Shown: positions 54,314-62,397, counted from the stretch's first letter. The stretch is 64,000 bases of DNA from an uncultured Chloroflexota bacterium (GCA_958296175.1 OY282448.1:1798472-1862471), one strand, 5' to 3'. Made by a program: numbers and translations. The notes: generated by a model from the sequence alone, not told the origin.

Positions 54314-54319
54314 CTTAGT

Positions 54320-54360
54320 CCCCTCTCCCCCCGCAGGGGGGAGAGGGTTAGGGTGAGGGG
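54320..54360. repeat. Palindromic repeat containing the LRR stop codon
   Basis: CCCCTCTCCCCCC and GGGGGGAGAGGG form a near-perfect hairpin (54320-54347), followed by TTAGGGTGAGGGG. The same hairpin and tail occur at 59311-59350. The TTA is the complement of the LRR gene stop TAA, so the last codons (PPSP) are repeat-derived. Confidence 0.85.
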
Positions 54361-57300
54361 GGCGCGGGGGCGAAGACTTCGAACTCGCGCCAGGTCTCGG
54401 CCGGGTAGAGCAGGTCCCGCACCGCGTCGCCCAGCAGCGCCAGCTTCACTGGTTGGTCGGGGTCGCCGGGGTGGTACTCGAACACTGCCGCCTGGAAGTA
54501 CTGGCGGATGAACCCGGGCGTGGCGCCCGGCAGCGCCAGCACCGCGTCAGGGTGCGTGTCCGCGCGCGCGTCCGTCTTCGGGTAGCCGAACGCGGCCACG
54601 CCGCCCAACCGCTCGAACACGTCCAGGAACCCCGTGAACGTCCCGTCCACCGCGGTGTTGGACACGCGGTGACCCCAGGGCCCCAGCTCCTGGCCGGGCT
54701 GCTCGGAGAGCAGCTCCGGCTCCACGCCCAGGTCGGGCGCGCCGGCCAGGCCGCCGCCCAGGTAGTCCCAGACCAGCCGCCGCTCCATGCGCCAGACGCC
54801 CTCGCGCTGCTGACAATCGACGATGCCGCGTTGGTAGTACTGCGTGAAGACCCTGGGCCGTTCCACCATCACTTCGGAGGTGGGCCAGCCCCAGCGTTCC
54901 AGGCCGCCGGTGGCGTCGTAGTGCCCCAGGAAGTCGCAGACCACGGTTTCCTCGGCGCCCCCCTCCTGCGCGGCCGCGAAGGTGACGCTCAGGGTGGGGA
55001 TGTTGTGGGCCAGGTGGGGGGCCGGCGCGGTGGCGCGGCTGTCCTCCACCACCACGCGGCGGTCGGCGCCCTCCGCGGGTTCGTCCGCGGGTTCGGGGGC
55101 CGCCTGCGGCGTCGGCGCGGGCGTCGGCGCAGGCGTGGGTCCGGGCGCGGCGGCCGCCCCGGGCGCCGGCGTGGCGCCAGGCCCCGGCGTGGCGCCAGGC
55201 CCGGGTGCCTGGCCGGGCGCGGGCGCGCCGGCCGCCGCAACCGCGGCGCTCCAGGATGCGCTCGGGTCGTTCGTCTGGTCGCTGTCGCCGTGGAAGCTCA
55301 CCGACAACGGCCCCGGCAGGTGCGCCGCCGTCACCGTCAGGCTGGCCCGCACCACGGCCTCCGCCCCCACCGCCAGCGTGCCGTCGCCCACGGTCTGGCG
55401 CGCGACGCCCAGCTGCGGCGAACGCCAGAACACTCCGCTCAGCGGCACCGTGCCCGTGTTGCGCAGCGTGAAGCGCCACTCGATAGTCTCGCCCACCCGC
55501 ACCGGGCCGGCCGGGCCAGCCACCTCCACCGACAGCCGCGGGTGCCTGGACGACGGCCGGTCGGTGACCGTCACCGCGATGCGGTGCGCCGCCCACAGCG
55601 TGCCGTTGCTGGCCCCGGCAATCACCGTGGTCGTCCCGGCGCTCCTCGACCTAATCGTGACCTGCGCGCCGTCGACGCTCACGCTGGCCACCGCCGGGTT
55701 GTACGACGACGCCGTGTACGTCAGCGGCAGGCCGTTGACTTCGCTGAACGCGTCCGTCACGTCCAGCGTGCGCGACGCGCCGGTCTGGAGCGACACCGCC
55801 CCCAGCGTTCCCACCCGCAGCACGTCGTCCGCGCCGTCGGTCACCGTGATGGTCACGTCGATGCTGTCCATGCCGCCGCGGGCCTCGGGGGCGACGCCGT
55901 CGTCCGCGGTGAGGGTGATCTGGTACTGGTTGTCGCCGTCGGCGTCGAGGGGGAACTCGAAGTCCAGCGGCTCCTTGATCTCGATCTGGCCGCTGCCGTC
56001 GACGGCGAAGAACGCCGCGTCGGGGCCGCTGAGGGTGTAAGTCGTCGGCTGCGTGCCGGCCACCGGCTGGTTGTCCGGGTCGACGGCGGCCAGCGGCGCC
56101 CCGACGTCCGCGGCGGCCAGCTGCTCCGTCATCGAGCGGGCATCGGTCGCCGCCGCAAACGCCGGCGGGCCGCACCAGGCAGTCGCGGGGGTGCCGTCCG
56201 CGCCGGCCGCGCCGGTCAGCCGCAGGCGGTTCACCAGCCCGGCCGGCGTGGTAGGCACGGTGATCGGGTTGCCGTACACCCAGATCTGCAGCCCCGACGG
56301 CAGGTTGTTCAGTTGCGTCGGCACGGCGCCGCTCAACTGGTTGCAGTTCAGGTAGAGCGGCGCTGCGGTGTTCAGGTTGGACAAGCTGCCCAACGACGAC
56401 GGAATGCTGCCGCTCAATTGGTTGTAGTGCAAGTAGAGTAAAGTGAGACTCGAGAGGTTGCCCAATTGCGTTGGAATGCTGCCGGTAAGTTTGTTCTGGA
56501 AGAGGATAAGGTGATAGAGGCCGGACAGGCTACCCAACGACGACGGGATGCTGCCGCTCAGCTGGTTGCGGTGCAGCCAGAGAATCTGGAGGCTCGAGAG
56601 GTTGCCCAATTGCGTTGGAATGCTGCCGGTAAGTTTGTTGTCTTGCAGGCGGAGCTGCCGGAGACTCGACAAGCCGCCCAACGACGACGGAATGGCGCCG
56701 TCCAAATCATTGTTGTGGAGGAAAATATGCGTGGCGCTCGACAAGCTGCCCAACTCCGTCGGGATGCTGCCGCTCAGTTTGTTGTTCTGAAGGTACAGCT
56801 CCCTGAGACTCGTCAGGCTGCCCAGTTGCGTCGGAATATTCCCGTCCAATCGATTGTCGTAGAGCCAGAGGAACTGGAGATTCGAAAGACTGCCCAGCTG
56901 CGACGGAATCGCTCCGCTCAAATTGTTATCGTTCAGGGCGATGTAGCGGAGATTCGACAGGCTGCCCAGTTCGGACGGGATGCTGCCGCTCAGCTGGTTG
57001 GTGGAGGCGACAAGGAACTGGAGGGCGGTCATGCTGCCCAGCTGTGTCGGGATGCCGCCGCTCAACTCGTTCCCGTTGAGGTAGAGGTTCCTGAGCGTCG
57101 TCAGGTTGCCCAGTTCGGCGGGGATGGCGCCGCTCAACTCGTTCTGGTTGAGATGGAGGTTCACGAGGCTCGAGAGATTGCCGAGCTGCGACGGAATCGC
57201 TCCACTCAACCGGTTGCCGCTGAGGACGAGCGTTGTGAGACTCGACATGCTGCCCAGTTCGGCGGGGATGGTCCCGTCCAATCGATTGCCGTTGAGATAG

Positions 57301-57908
57301 AGATGCGTGAGATTCGACAAGCTGCCCAACGACGACGGGATGTTGCCGCTCAACTGGTTGTTGCGGAGCCAGAGCTGTTTGAGATTCGACAGGTTGCCCA
57401 GCTCCGACGGAATCTCTCCGCTCAAATCATTTTGGTAGAGCTGGAGTATCTGGAGACCCGAGAGGTTGCCCAGTTCGGCGGGAATGCTCCCGGTCAACGC
57501 ATTTTGGTCGAGCTGGATCTGCGTGAGATCCGACAAGCCGCCCAACGACGGCGAGAGCGTGCCGGTCAGCGATTTATTCCGGAGGATGATGGTAGCGACC
57601 GCGCCGTTGGTGGACGCGGACATGGTGATGCCGTCCCAGCTGGACATGGCGGTGGCGACGGCCCAGTTGAGCGTGCCCGTGCCGCGCAGGTCGTCCTTGA
57701 GATTCAGCAGGATTTCGCAGTCGCGGGCGACGTTGGCGTGCGCGCCGCTGGCGGACGCGGTGGGGTTGTCCGTGTCGCAGCCGAAGTCGGTGGCGGCGGC
57801 GGCCGGGCCGGCCGCGGCCCAGAGCATGGACGCCAGCAGCGCGCCGACCAGCAGCAGTGCGCCAACCGCGGCGGGGCGCGTCAGGCGCTGTGTACTCAAT
57901 TGGAGCAC
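54348..57908 (-). CDS. Large secreted plant-type leucine-rich-repeat protein
   Basis: A 1186-residue exported protein. After a signal peptide (VGALLLVGALLASMLWAAAG) comes an LRR cap-like segment (CEILLNLKDDLRGTGTLNW, then SSWDGITM) and about 18 LRRs of 24 residues with the plant-type pattern LxxLxLxxNxLSGxIPxxLG (residues ~95-540). Next are a cadherin-like domain (~615-670, SGPDAAFFAVDGSGQIEI), a Big2-like domain (~720-775), a CARDB-like domain (~785-870), a Pro/Ala/Gly linker and two F..W..lGG..fGwP..QY(Y/F)QR modules at ~985-1045 and 1090-1166. No cell-wall sorting signal is visible. The start is GTG 57908, directly beside a C23 tract, or TTG 57899. Role is presumably adhesion or partner binding. 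Confidence 0.88.
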   Translation of the reverse strand: MLQLSTQRLTRPAAVGALLLVGALLASMLWAAAGPAAAATDFGCDTDNPTASASGAHANVARDCEILLNLKDDLRGTGTLNWAVATAMSSWDGITMSASTNGAVATIILRNKSLTGTLSPSLGGLSDLTQIQLDQNALTGSIPAELGNLSGLQILQLYQNDLSGEIPSELGNLSNLKQLWLRNNQLSGNIPSSLGSLSNLTHLYLNGNRLDGTIPAELGSMSSLTTLVLSGNRLSGAIPSQLGNLSSLVNLHLNQNELSGAIPAELGNLTTLRNLYLNGNELSGGIPTQLGSMTALQFLVASTNQLSGSIPSELGSLSNLRYIALNDNNLSGAIPSQLGSLSNLQFLWLYDNRLDGNIPTQLGSLTSLRELYLQNNKLSGSIPTELGSLSSATHIFLHNNDLDGAIPSSLGGLSSLRQLRLQDNKLTGSIPTQLGNLSSLQILWLHRNQLSGSIPSSLGSLSGLYHLILFQNKLTGSIPTQLGNLSSLTLLYLHYNQLSGSIPSSLGSLSNLNTAAPLYLNCNQLSGAVPTQLNNLPSGLQIWVYGNPITVPTTPAGLVNRLRLTGAAGADGTPATAWCGPPAFAAATDARSMTEQLAAADVGAPLAAVDPDNQPVAGTQPTTYTLSGPDAAFFAVDGSGQIEIKEPLDFEFPLDADGDNQYQITLTADDGVAPEARGGMDSIDVTITVTDGADDVLRVGTLGAVSLQTGASRTLDVTDAFSEVNGLPLTYTASSYNPAVASVSVDGAQVTIRSRSAGTTTVIAGASNGTLWAAHRIAVTVTDRPSSRHPRLSVEVAGPAGPVRVGETIEWRFTLRNTGTVPLSGVFWRSPQLGVARQTVGDGTLAVGAEAVVRASLTVTAAHLPGPLSVSFHGDSDQTNDPSASWSAAVAAAGAPAPGQAPGPGATPGPGATPAPGAAAAPGPTPAPTPAPTPQAAPEPADEPAEGADRRVVVEDSRATAPAPHLAHNIPTLSVTFAAAQEGGAEETVVCDFLGHYDATGGLERWGWPTSEVMVERPRVFTQYYQRGIVDCQQREGVWRMERRLVWDYLGGGLAGAPDLGVEPELLSEQPGQELGPWGHRVSNTAVDGTFTGFLDVFERLGGVAAFGYPKTDARADTHPDAVLALPGATPGFIRQYFQAAVFEYHPGDPDQPVKLALLGDAVRDLLYPAETWREFEVFAPAPPSP

Positions 57909-57931
57909 GGGGGGGGGGGGGGGGGGGGGGG
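57909..57931 (-). repeat. Homopolymer tract C23 abutting the LRR start codon
   Basis: Twenty-three G on the plus strand, i.e. C23 on the coding strand, end exactly at the GTG start of the LRR gene. It takes the place of any ribosome site. Length change would alter the leader or promoter spacing. Confidence 0.9.
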
Positions 57932-58250
57932 TAATTGCAAGGACGGCCAAGCGCCCGGAACGATCGCGCTGCGTCGCATTGGGGGGTCCCGATTCGGTGA
58001 GATCGACAAGCAGTAGGCGGCGGAGCCTACCCAACAGGCGGCGGGGCGTGCAAACGCCCCAGGGCTGCGGCGCCGCCCCCCGGGAGTCACCAGGCGGGGC
58101 AATCGAAGCGGCAGGCCCGCCCACACCGCCCCCCGCTTGGGAGTCACATCGAGGTCCCCGTCGAGGGAGAGGGTGGGCGGTCGGCATGCGGGACGCCGAA
58201 TCCGATTGCTGCTGACGATGGATGCCCGCCCCGCGTCCCCGGCGTTTGGG
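57932..58250. other. Gap between divergent LRR and peroxiredoxin genes
   Basis: No gene seen. A minus-strand TAGGCT at 58024-58029 is a weak promoter candidate for the LRR gene. A hairpin-like pair (GGCGTGCAAACGCCCCAG) lies near 58055 and a half-palindrome TCGAGGGAGAGGGTGGG of the dispersed repeat family near 58161. Confidence 0.4.
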
Positions 58251-58256
58251 TACACT
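58251..58256 (+). promoter_or_regulatory. Candidate -10 element, leaderless start of the peroxiredoxin
   Basis: TACACT followed by GG ends six bases before GTG 58263, so transcription would begin at or very near the start codon. Confidence 0.45.
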
Positions 58257-58262
58257 GGACCC

Positions 58263-59153
58263 GTGAACGCTTGCATCCGCGCCGCGCCGCGCGCCGCTCT
58301 GCCGCTGGCCGTGCTGCTGGCGGCCGTTCTGGCCCTGGCTGCGTGCGGCGAGAGCCAGGCCCCCGCCGCGGAGCGCGAGGCCCCGCCGCAAACGGCGGTG
58401 GCGGAGGCCGCGCCTACGCAGCCTCCCGCGGCGCCTGCGCCGCCCGCGCCCGCCGCCCAGCCCGTCACTCCCGCGGCCACGCCGGCGGCCGCGGCCGCGC
58501 CGGCCATGCCGGCCGCTCCCACGGCCCAGCCGCCCGCATCCCCGCCGCCCGCGGCCACGCCCCAGATGCCCGCGGCGCCGCCCCCTACCAGGGCTGCCCA
58601 GTCCCCCGCCCCAACCGAGCCCCCCGCGCAAGCGCCCACGCCGGCAGCCACCGCCGCCGCCGCGCCCCCGCCCGCGCCTACGGCCCCGCCGGAACCGCCG
58701 CCGGCCCTTGGCCCGCAGGCGCCCCTGTTCACGCTGCCCAGCGCCGCCGGCGGCCAGGTCAGCCTGGAAAGCTTCCGCGGCCAGAAGAACGTGGTGCTGG
58801 TCTTTTACCGCGCCTTCTGGTGATCGACCTGCCGCACGCAGCTCGTGGAGCTGCAAAACAACTACGAGGCCATCGCCCCGCTCAACGCCGAAATCGTGGC
58901 CGTCAGCACCGACAACCTGGAAGGCGCCGCCTGGGTCATCCAGGAACTGGGCGTCCCCTTCCCGGTGCTCTACGACGTCAGCACGGACGTGCCCCGCGCC
59001 TACGACGTCTTCAATCGCTACGGCGACGGCCTGGCCACCGGCTCCGCCTTCGTCATCGACACCAACGGCGTCATCCGCTGGTCACACGTATATACAGGCA
59101 TCCACGACCTGACCCCCGCCTCCGCCATCGTCCAAGCCCTCCAAGCCCTCTAA
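58263..59153 (+). CDS. Peroxiredoxin (AhpC/TSA family) lipoprotein, probable selenoprotein
   Basis: Read through one in-frame TGA (58821-58823) this is a 296-residue protein. The N-terminus has a lipobox (VLALAAC) and about 125 Pro/Ala-rich linker residues. The redoxin domain starts near residue 150 (GPQAPLFTLPSA) and reads VVLVFYRAFW, TGA, STCRTQLVELQ; relatives have FYRGFWCPxCRxQL, so TGA stands exactly at the peroxidatic Cys and leaves a UxxC motif. The frame continues normally to TAA (VPFPVLYDV, GSAFVIDTNGVIRW). A hairpin fitting bacterial SECIS spacing follows the TGA. It should be membrane-anchored outside the cell and reduce peroxides. A mutation of TGC to TGA is the alternative. GTG 58263 follows a -10-like TACACT. 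Confidence 0.82.
58838..58854 (+). promoter_or_regulatory. Putative SECIS-like hairpin after in-frame TGA
   Basis: GCAGCTC, loop GTG, GAGCTGC: a perfect seven-base stem whose loop begins with G, 22 bases after the TGA at 58821-58823. Bacterial SECIS elements have a G early in a small apical loop at 16-37 bases from the UGA. Part of the symmetry follows from the codons of QLVELQ. Confidence 0.55.
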
Positions 59154-59348
59154 CCCCACCCGCCCCTCCAAACCCCCCACCACTCCCGCGGCTCTATCCC
59201 CGCACACCGCGGCTCTTAGACAACCAGGCGCAGCAGGCAGTGTTTCGGCTGCCCCCTCCTCCCCCGCGCCGCGGACCTGTTTCCCTTCCCCCCGCGCAGC
59301 GGCTCTGGTTCCCTCTCCCCGCGCCGCGGGGAGAGGGTTAGGGTGAGG
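59154..59348. repeat. Repeat-rich gap with a perfect palindrome at 59311-59337
   Basis: No gene seen. CCCTCTCCCCGC / GCGGGGAGAGGG (12-base arms, loop GCC) at 59311-59337 is followed by the TTAGGGTGAGGGG tail seen at 54348. Upstream, variants of CCCCGCGCNGCGGCTCTG occur near 59197, 59261 and 59289. Confidence 0.75.
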
Positions 59349-59433
59349 GGCCGACCGCGGCGCGGGACGGATGTCCCCCCAGGCGGCGCGTGCACCGGCG
59401 AGTTCGAGGCGGCCGACCGCGGCGCGGGATGGA
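59349..59433. repeat. Two 23-base repeats 62 bases apart
   Basis: GGCCGACCGCGGCGCGGGA followed by (C/T)GGA occurs at 59349 and 59411, identical but for one base. The spacing (62) and the reverse-complement form (ATCCCGCGCCGCGG) recall the CRISPR-like locus at 24151, but there are only two copies. Confidence 0.6.
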
Positions 59434-59534
59434 AACCCTCTGCGCCCCCGCCCGGCGCGTCATCCCCCGCTCCCGACCGCTCCCTCGAGCGGTCTTTGCG
59501 GCATTCGCCGCCAGCGCACGCCAGCATCCCGCCC

Positions 59535-59540
59535 TACAAT
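59535..59540 (+). promoter_or_regulatory. Candidate -10 element upstream of second Gfo/Idh gene
   Basis: TACAAT followed by TGGGG, 52 bases before ATG 59593; one of the best matches to the local element. Confidence 0.45.
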
Positions 59541-59592
59541 TGGGGCCAGTGCGGCTGGGGCGCGCGTAGCGCTCCGCACACGGAGGCATCCT

Positions 59593-60654
59593 ATGAGCGA
59601 GACCTTGCGCGCCGGCGTAGTCGGCCTCACCGGCATCGGCGCCCGCCCCGCCGCCCCCGGCGCCGCCAGCGGCTGGGGCACGGCCATGCCCCACTCGCAC
59701 GTGTCCGCCTACCACCACGTCGGCGACACCGAACTCGTGGCGGTCTGCGACCTGCGCGAAGACGCCATCGAGACTTTCCGCGCGGACTGGGACGACACCC
59801 TGCCCGAGGTCAACACCTACACCGACCACCGCGAGATGATCGCCCGCGAGAACCTGGACATCCTCAGCGTGGTCACCGGCGACAACGTGCACGCGCAGAT
59901 TTGCGTGGACGGCGCCGCCGCCGGCGTCAAGGGCATCCTCTGCGAAAAGCCCATCGCCTCGTCCCTGGCCGACGCCGACCGCATCATCGCCGCCGTCGAA
60001 CAGGCCGGCATCCCGCTGCTGGTGGACCACTCGCGCCGCTGGATGTTCCCCTGGGTGCAGGCCGCCAAACTCATCGAGGACGGCGCCATTGGCCAAGTGG
60101 TGCGCGTGGTGGCCAACCAGGGCGGCCCCCGCGCCATGCTCTTCCGCAACGGCACCCACATGTGCGACACCATCAACTGGTACGCCCAGGGCAACCCCGC
60201 CGCCGTCTACGCCGTCAACGAAAAAGGCTTCGAGGACTACGGCCCGCGCTACGCCAGCGACGGCGGCCACGACCCCGACACCGATCCGGCCGTCAGCATC
60301 CTGATCGAATACGACAACGACGTGCGCGCCTTCTGGAACATGTGCAAGCCCATGCCCAGGCTGTTCGACGTGGACGTGTTCGGCGACAAGGGCTTTCTGC
60401 GCGTCAGCCAGGAACGCGCCACCATCACCATGGAATCCGACGCCGGCATGGCGCTCAGCGACATCCCCCACACGCACTACACCCAAGGCCATATTGCGGG
60501 CGCGGTGGTGGAACTGGTGGACCTGATCCGCAACGGCGGCACGCCCTCCTGCGGCCCCACGGAAGCCCGCCAGGTGATGGAAGTCCTGCTGGGCGCCCTG
60601 CAATCCCAAGCCCGCGGCAACGTGCGCGTCCCCATGCCCATCACCGACCAATAA
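59593..60654 (+). CDS. Gfo/Idh/MocA family oxidoreductase
   Basis: A 353-residue NAD(P)-dependent dehydrogenase-type protein. The Rossmann part has GVVGLTGIGARPAAPG, unusually long between the first glycines, then VAVCDLREDAIETF, DILSVVTGDNVHAQI and the catalytic-Lys motif ILCEKPIASS near residue 120. The C-terminal barrel has DHSRRWMFPWVQAAKLI, HMCDTINWYAQG and FWNMCKPMPRLFDVDVFGDKG. A GGAGG site seven bases before ATG 59593 fixes the start. The ARSK-like sulfatase follows after 177 bases, so both may act on modified sugars or uronates, though a shared transcript is unproven. Confidence 0.9.
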   Translation: MSETLRAGVVGLTGIGARPAAPGAASGWGTAMPHSHVSAYHHVGDTELVAVCDLREDAIETFRADWDDTLPEVNTYTDHREMIARENLDILSVVTGDNVHAQICVDGAAAGVKGILCEKPIASSLADADRIIAAVEQAGIPLLVDHSRRWMFPWVQAAKLIEDGAIGQVVRVVANQGGPRAMLFRNGTHMCDTINWYAQGNPAAVYAVNEKGFEDYGPRYASDGGHDPDTDPAVSILIEYDNDVRAFWNMCKPMPRLFDVDVFGDKGFLRVSQERATITMESDAGMALSDIPHTHYTQGHIAGAVVELVDLIRNGGTPSCGPTEARQVMEVLLGALQSQARGNVRVPMPITDQ

Positions 60655-60680
60655 CCCCCGCCGCCGCCTCCCCCGTTCTC

Positions 60681-60770
60681 CCCCCTCTCCCTTCGAGGGA
60701 GAGGGGGGGCGACACCACGCCCGACGGCGGCGTGGAGGTGGGTCTTCCCCCTCTCCGTTCGAGCGAGATG
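60681..60770. repeat. Two palindromic repeats between Gfo/Idh and sulfatase genes
   Basis: 60681-60707 is a perfect palindrome, CCCCCTCTCCCT / AGGGAGAGGGGG with loop TCG. 60746-60770 (CCCCCTCTCCGTTCGAGCGA) is a decayed copy. They are members of the family at 40028, 54204, 54320 and 59311. Confidence 0.85.
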
Positions 60771-60831
60771 GCCGCCCGCCCCCATCCCGTGAGACCATCC
60801 ACCCGCCCCCAGCCCTCCCCCTAACGCGCCC

Positions 60832-62256
60832 ATGCACCCCCGCCGCCCCAACATCGTGCTCTTCATGACCGACAGCATGGACGGGCGCGTCATGTCCCAC
60901 CTGGGCCACCCCGCCGCCTTTACGCCCAACCTGGACCGCCTGGCCGCGCGCGGGACGTCGTTCGCCGGCGCGTACTGCAACTCCCCCCAGTGCGCCCCCT
61001 CCAGAGCCAGCTTCTGGAGCGGGAAATACGTGCACCGCGTGCAAGCCTGGAACAACCCCGGCGGCCTGCCGCCCGACGCCCCCACCTTCGGCGCCAGGCT
61101 GGAACAGGCGGGCTACGACCTGCGCGTGTTCGGCAAGACCGACTACCGCGTGGGCGGACATTCGCTGAAGGCGCGCGTCACCGCCTGGATGCGCGCCGCC
61201 GGGATCGAGCGCCCCCACAACCCGCGCCCCCGCGCGGTCACGGTCGAACCCGACACCGAGCGCCTGCACGAGCGCGACTGGGACCAGGTCGACGCGGCGG
61301 CCGCGTTCCTGCGCCAGCGCGCGCCCGACGACCCGCCGTTCTTCATCTACCCCAGCACCAACGTGCCGCACCCGCCCTTCCGCGCTGCGCCCGCCTGGCT
61401 GAACCGCATCGACCCTGCCAACGTCGACCTGCCGCCCTACGAAGCCGATCTGCATCCGGTCATGCGCTACATGAGCGTGACCAAGAACACCCACGGCCCG
61501 TTCGGCGAGGACGAGATTCTGGCCATTCGCCGCCACTACTTCGCCATGGTTGCCGAGGCCGACGCCATGCTGGGCGCGGTGCTGGACGCGCTGGAGGCGG
61601 CCGGGCGGCTGGACGACACCTACGTCATCTTCGCCAGCGACCACGGCGAGATGAACATGGAACACCGCCAAACGCTCAAGAACGCGCTCTACGAAGCCTC
61701 CGCGCGCGTGCCGCTCGTCGTGGCCGGCCCTGGCCTCCAGCGCGGCGTAGTCTCGGACGAGCTGGTCTCGCTGATCGACCTGTTCCCCACGCTCATGGAA
61801 ATGGCCGGGCTGGACACGCCCGACGACCTGGACGGCCAGTCGCTGCTGCCCCTCTGCCGCGGCGAGTCTGGCGCCCATACCGGCCGCGTGTTCGCCGAAT
61901 ACCACAGCAACTTCGCCAACACCGGCATCGCCATGTGGCGCGAAGGCCCCTGGAAATATCTGCGCTACGCCGGCTTCCAGCCGCAGCTCTTCGACCTGCA
62001 CGCCGACCCCGACGAGCTCCACGACCTTGCCCCCGCCCGTCCCGAGATAGTCCGCCGTCTGGACGCCCGCCTCGAATCCCTGGTCGACGTAGATCAGGCC
62101 GACGCCCGCGCCAAAGCCGACGACCGACAAAACTTCCTCGCCTGGCGCAGCTCCCTCGCCCCCGCCGAATATCGACAAGCCATGGCCGCCGCTCACCAAG
62201 GCGCCTGGACCCCCCGCGACGACGCCCGCATCGACGCCTGGCTCGAACAGACCTAG
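60832..62256 (+). CDS. Sulfatase, arylsulfatase K-like
   Basis: A 474-residue type I sulfatase. Formylglycine site: Cys54 in SPQCAPSRASFWSG (CxPSR). Metal site residues lie in IVLFMTDSMDGRV near residue 8 and FASDHGEMNMEHRQ near 270. From memory it follows human ARSK (glucuronate-2-sulfatase) closely in several places: DSxDGR, GTSF.AY.NSP, WNN..GL.P, FGK.DY..GGHS, ERDW...D.A, AM.AE.DAMLG and YEASA.VPL. So a 2-sulfo-uronate substrate is plausible. No signal peptide is seen, suggesting a cytoplasmic enzyme acting on imported oligosaccharides. No formylglycine-generating enzyme is in the window; it must be encoded elsewhere. Confidence 0.92.
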   Translation: MHPRRPNIVLFMTDSMDGRVMSHLGHPAAFTPNLDRLAARGTSFAGAYCNSPQCAPSRASFWSGKYVHRVQAWNNPGGLPPDAPTFGARLEQAGYDLRVFGKTDYRVGGHSLKARVTAWMRAAGIERPHNPRPRAVTVEPDTERLHERDWDQVDAAAAFLRQRAPDDPPFFIYPSTNVPHPPFRAAPAWLNRIDPANVDLPPYEADLHPVMRYMSVTKNTHGPFGEDEILAIRRHYFAMVAEADAMLGAVLDALEAAGRLDDTYVIFASDHGEMNMEHRQTLKNALYEASARVPLVVAGPGLQRGVVSDELVSLIDLFPTLMEMAGLDTPDDLDGQSLLPLCRGESGAHTGRVFAEYHSNFANTGIAMWREGPWKYLRYAGFQPQLFDLHADPDELHDLAPARPEIVRRLDARLESLVDVDQADARAKADDRQNFLAWRSSLAPAEYRQAMAAAHQGAWTPRDDARIDAWLEQT

Positions 62257-62274
62257 CGCGCGGGTACGCCCCCA

Positions 62275-62303
62275 CCACCATTCCGGCGCAGGCAGGAATC
62301 CAG
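62275..62303. repeat. Dispersed palindrome (WIPACAGM type)
   Basis: CCACCATTCCGGCGCAGGCA followed by GGAATCCAG, an inverted repeat of the ATTCC..GCG..GGAAT type known from many bacterial genomes, in the gap after the sulfatase gene. Related to 31575. Confidence 0.6.
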
Positions 62304-62397
62304 CCGCAGTCCGAGCGTGCAGGAAAGTCGGTGCCCTGCTCTGTTTCGCACCCACGCACGCCCAAGCGTCTCGCGGTGCGGCAGAGCCGCCATGTCG

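Noticed and set aside
56340..57600. 72-base periodic DNA repeats that could be taken for a CRISPR or satellite
   Set aside because: They are the coding repeats of the LRR domain; period equals 24 codons and the reading frame is continuous.
58821..58823. TGA read as an ordinary nonsense mutation splitting a peroxiredoxin into two genes
   Set aside because: The TGA is exactly at the catalytic Cys, the frame is unchanged on both sides, the downstream half shows no decay, and a SECIS-like hairpin follows. A point mutation remains the fallback.
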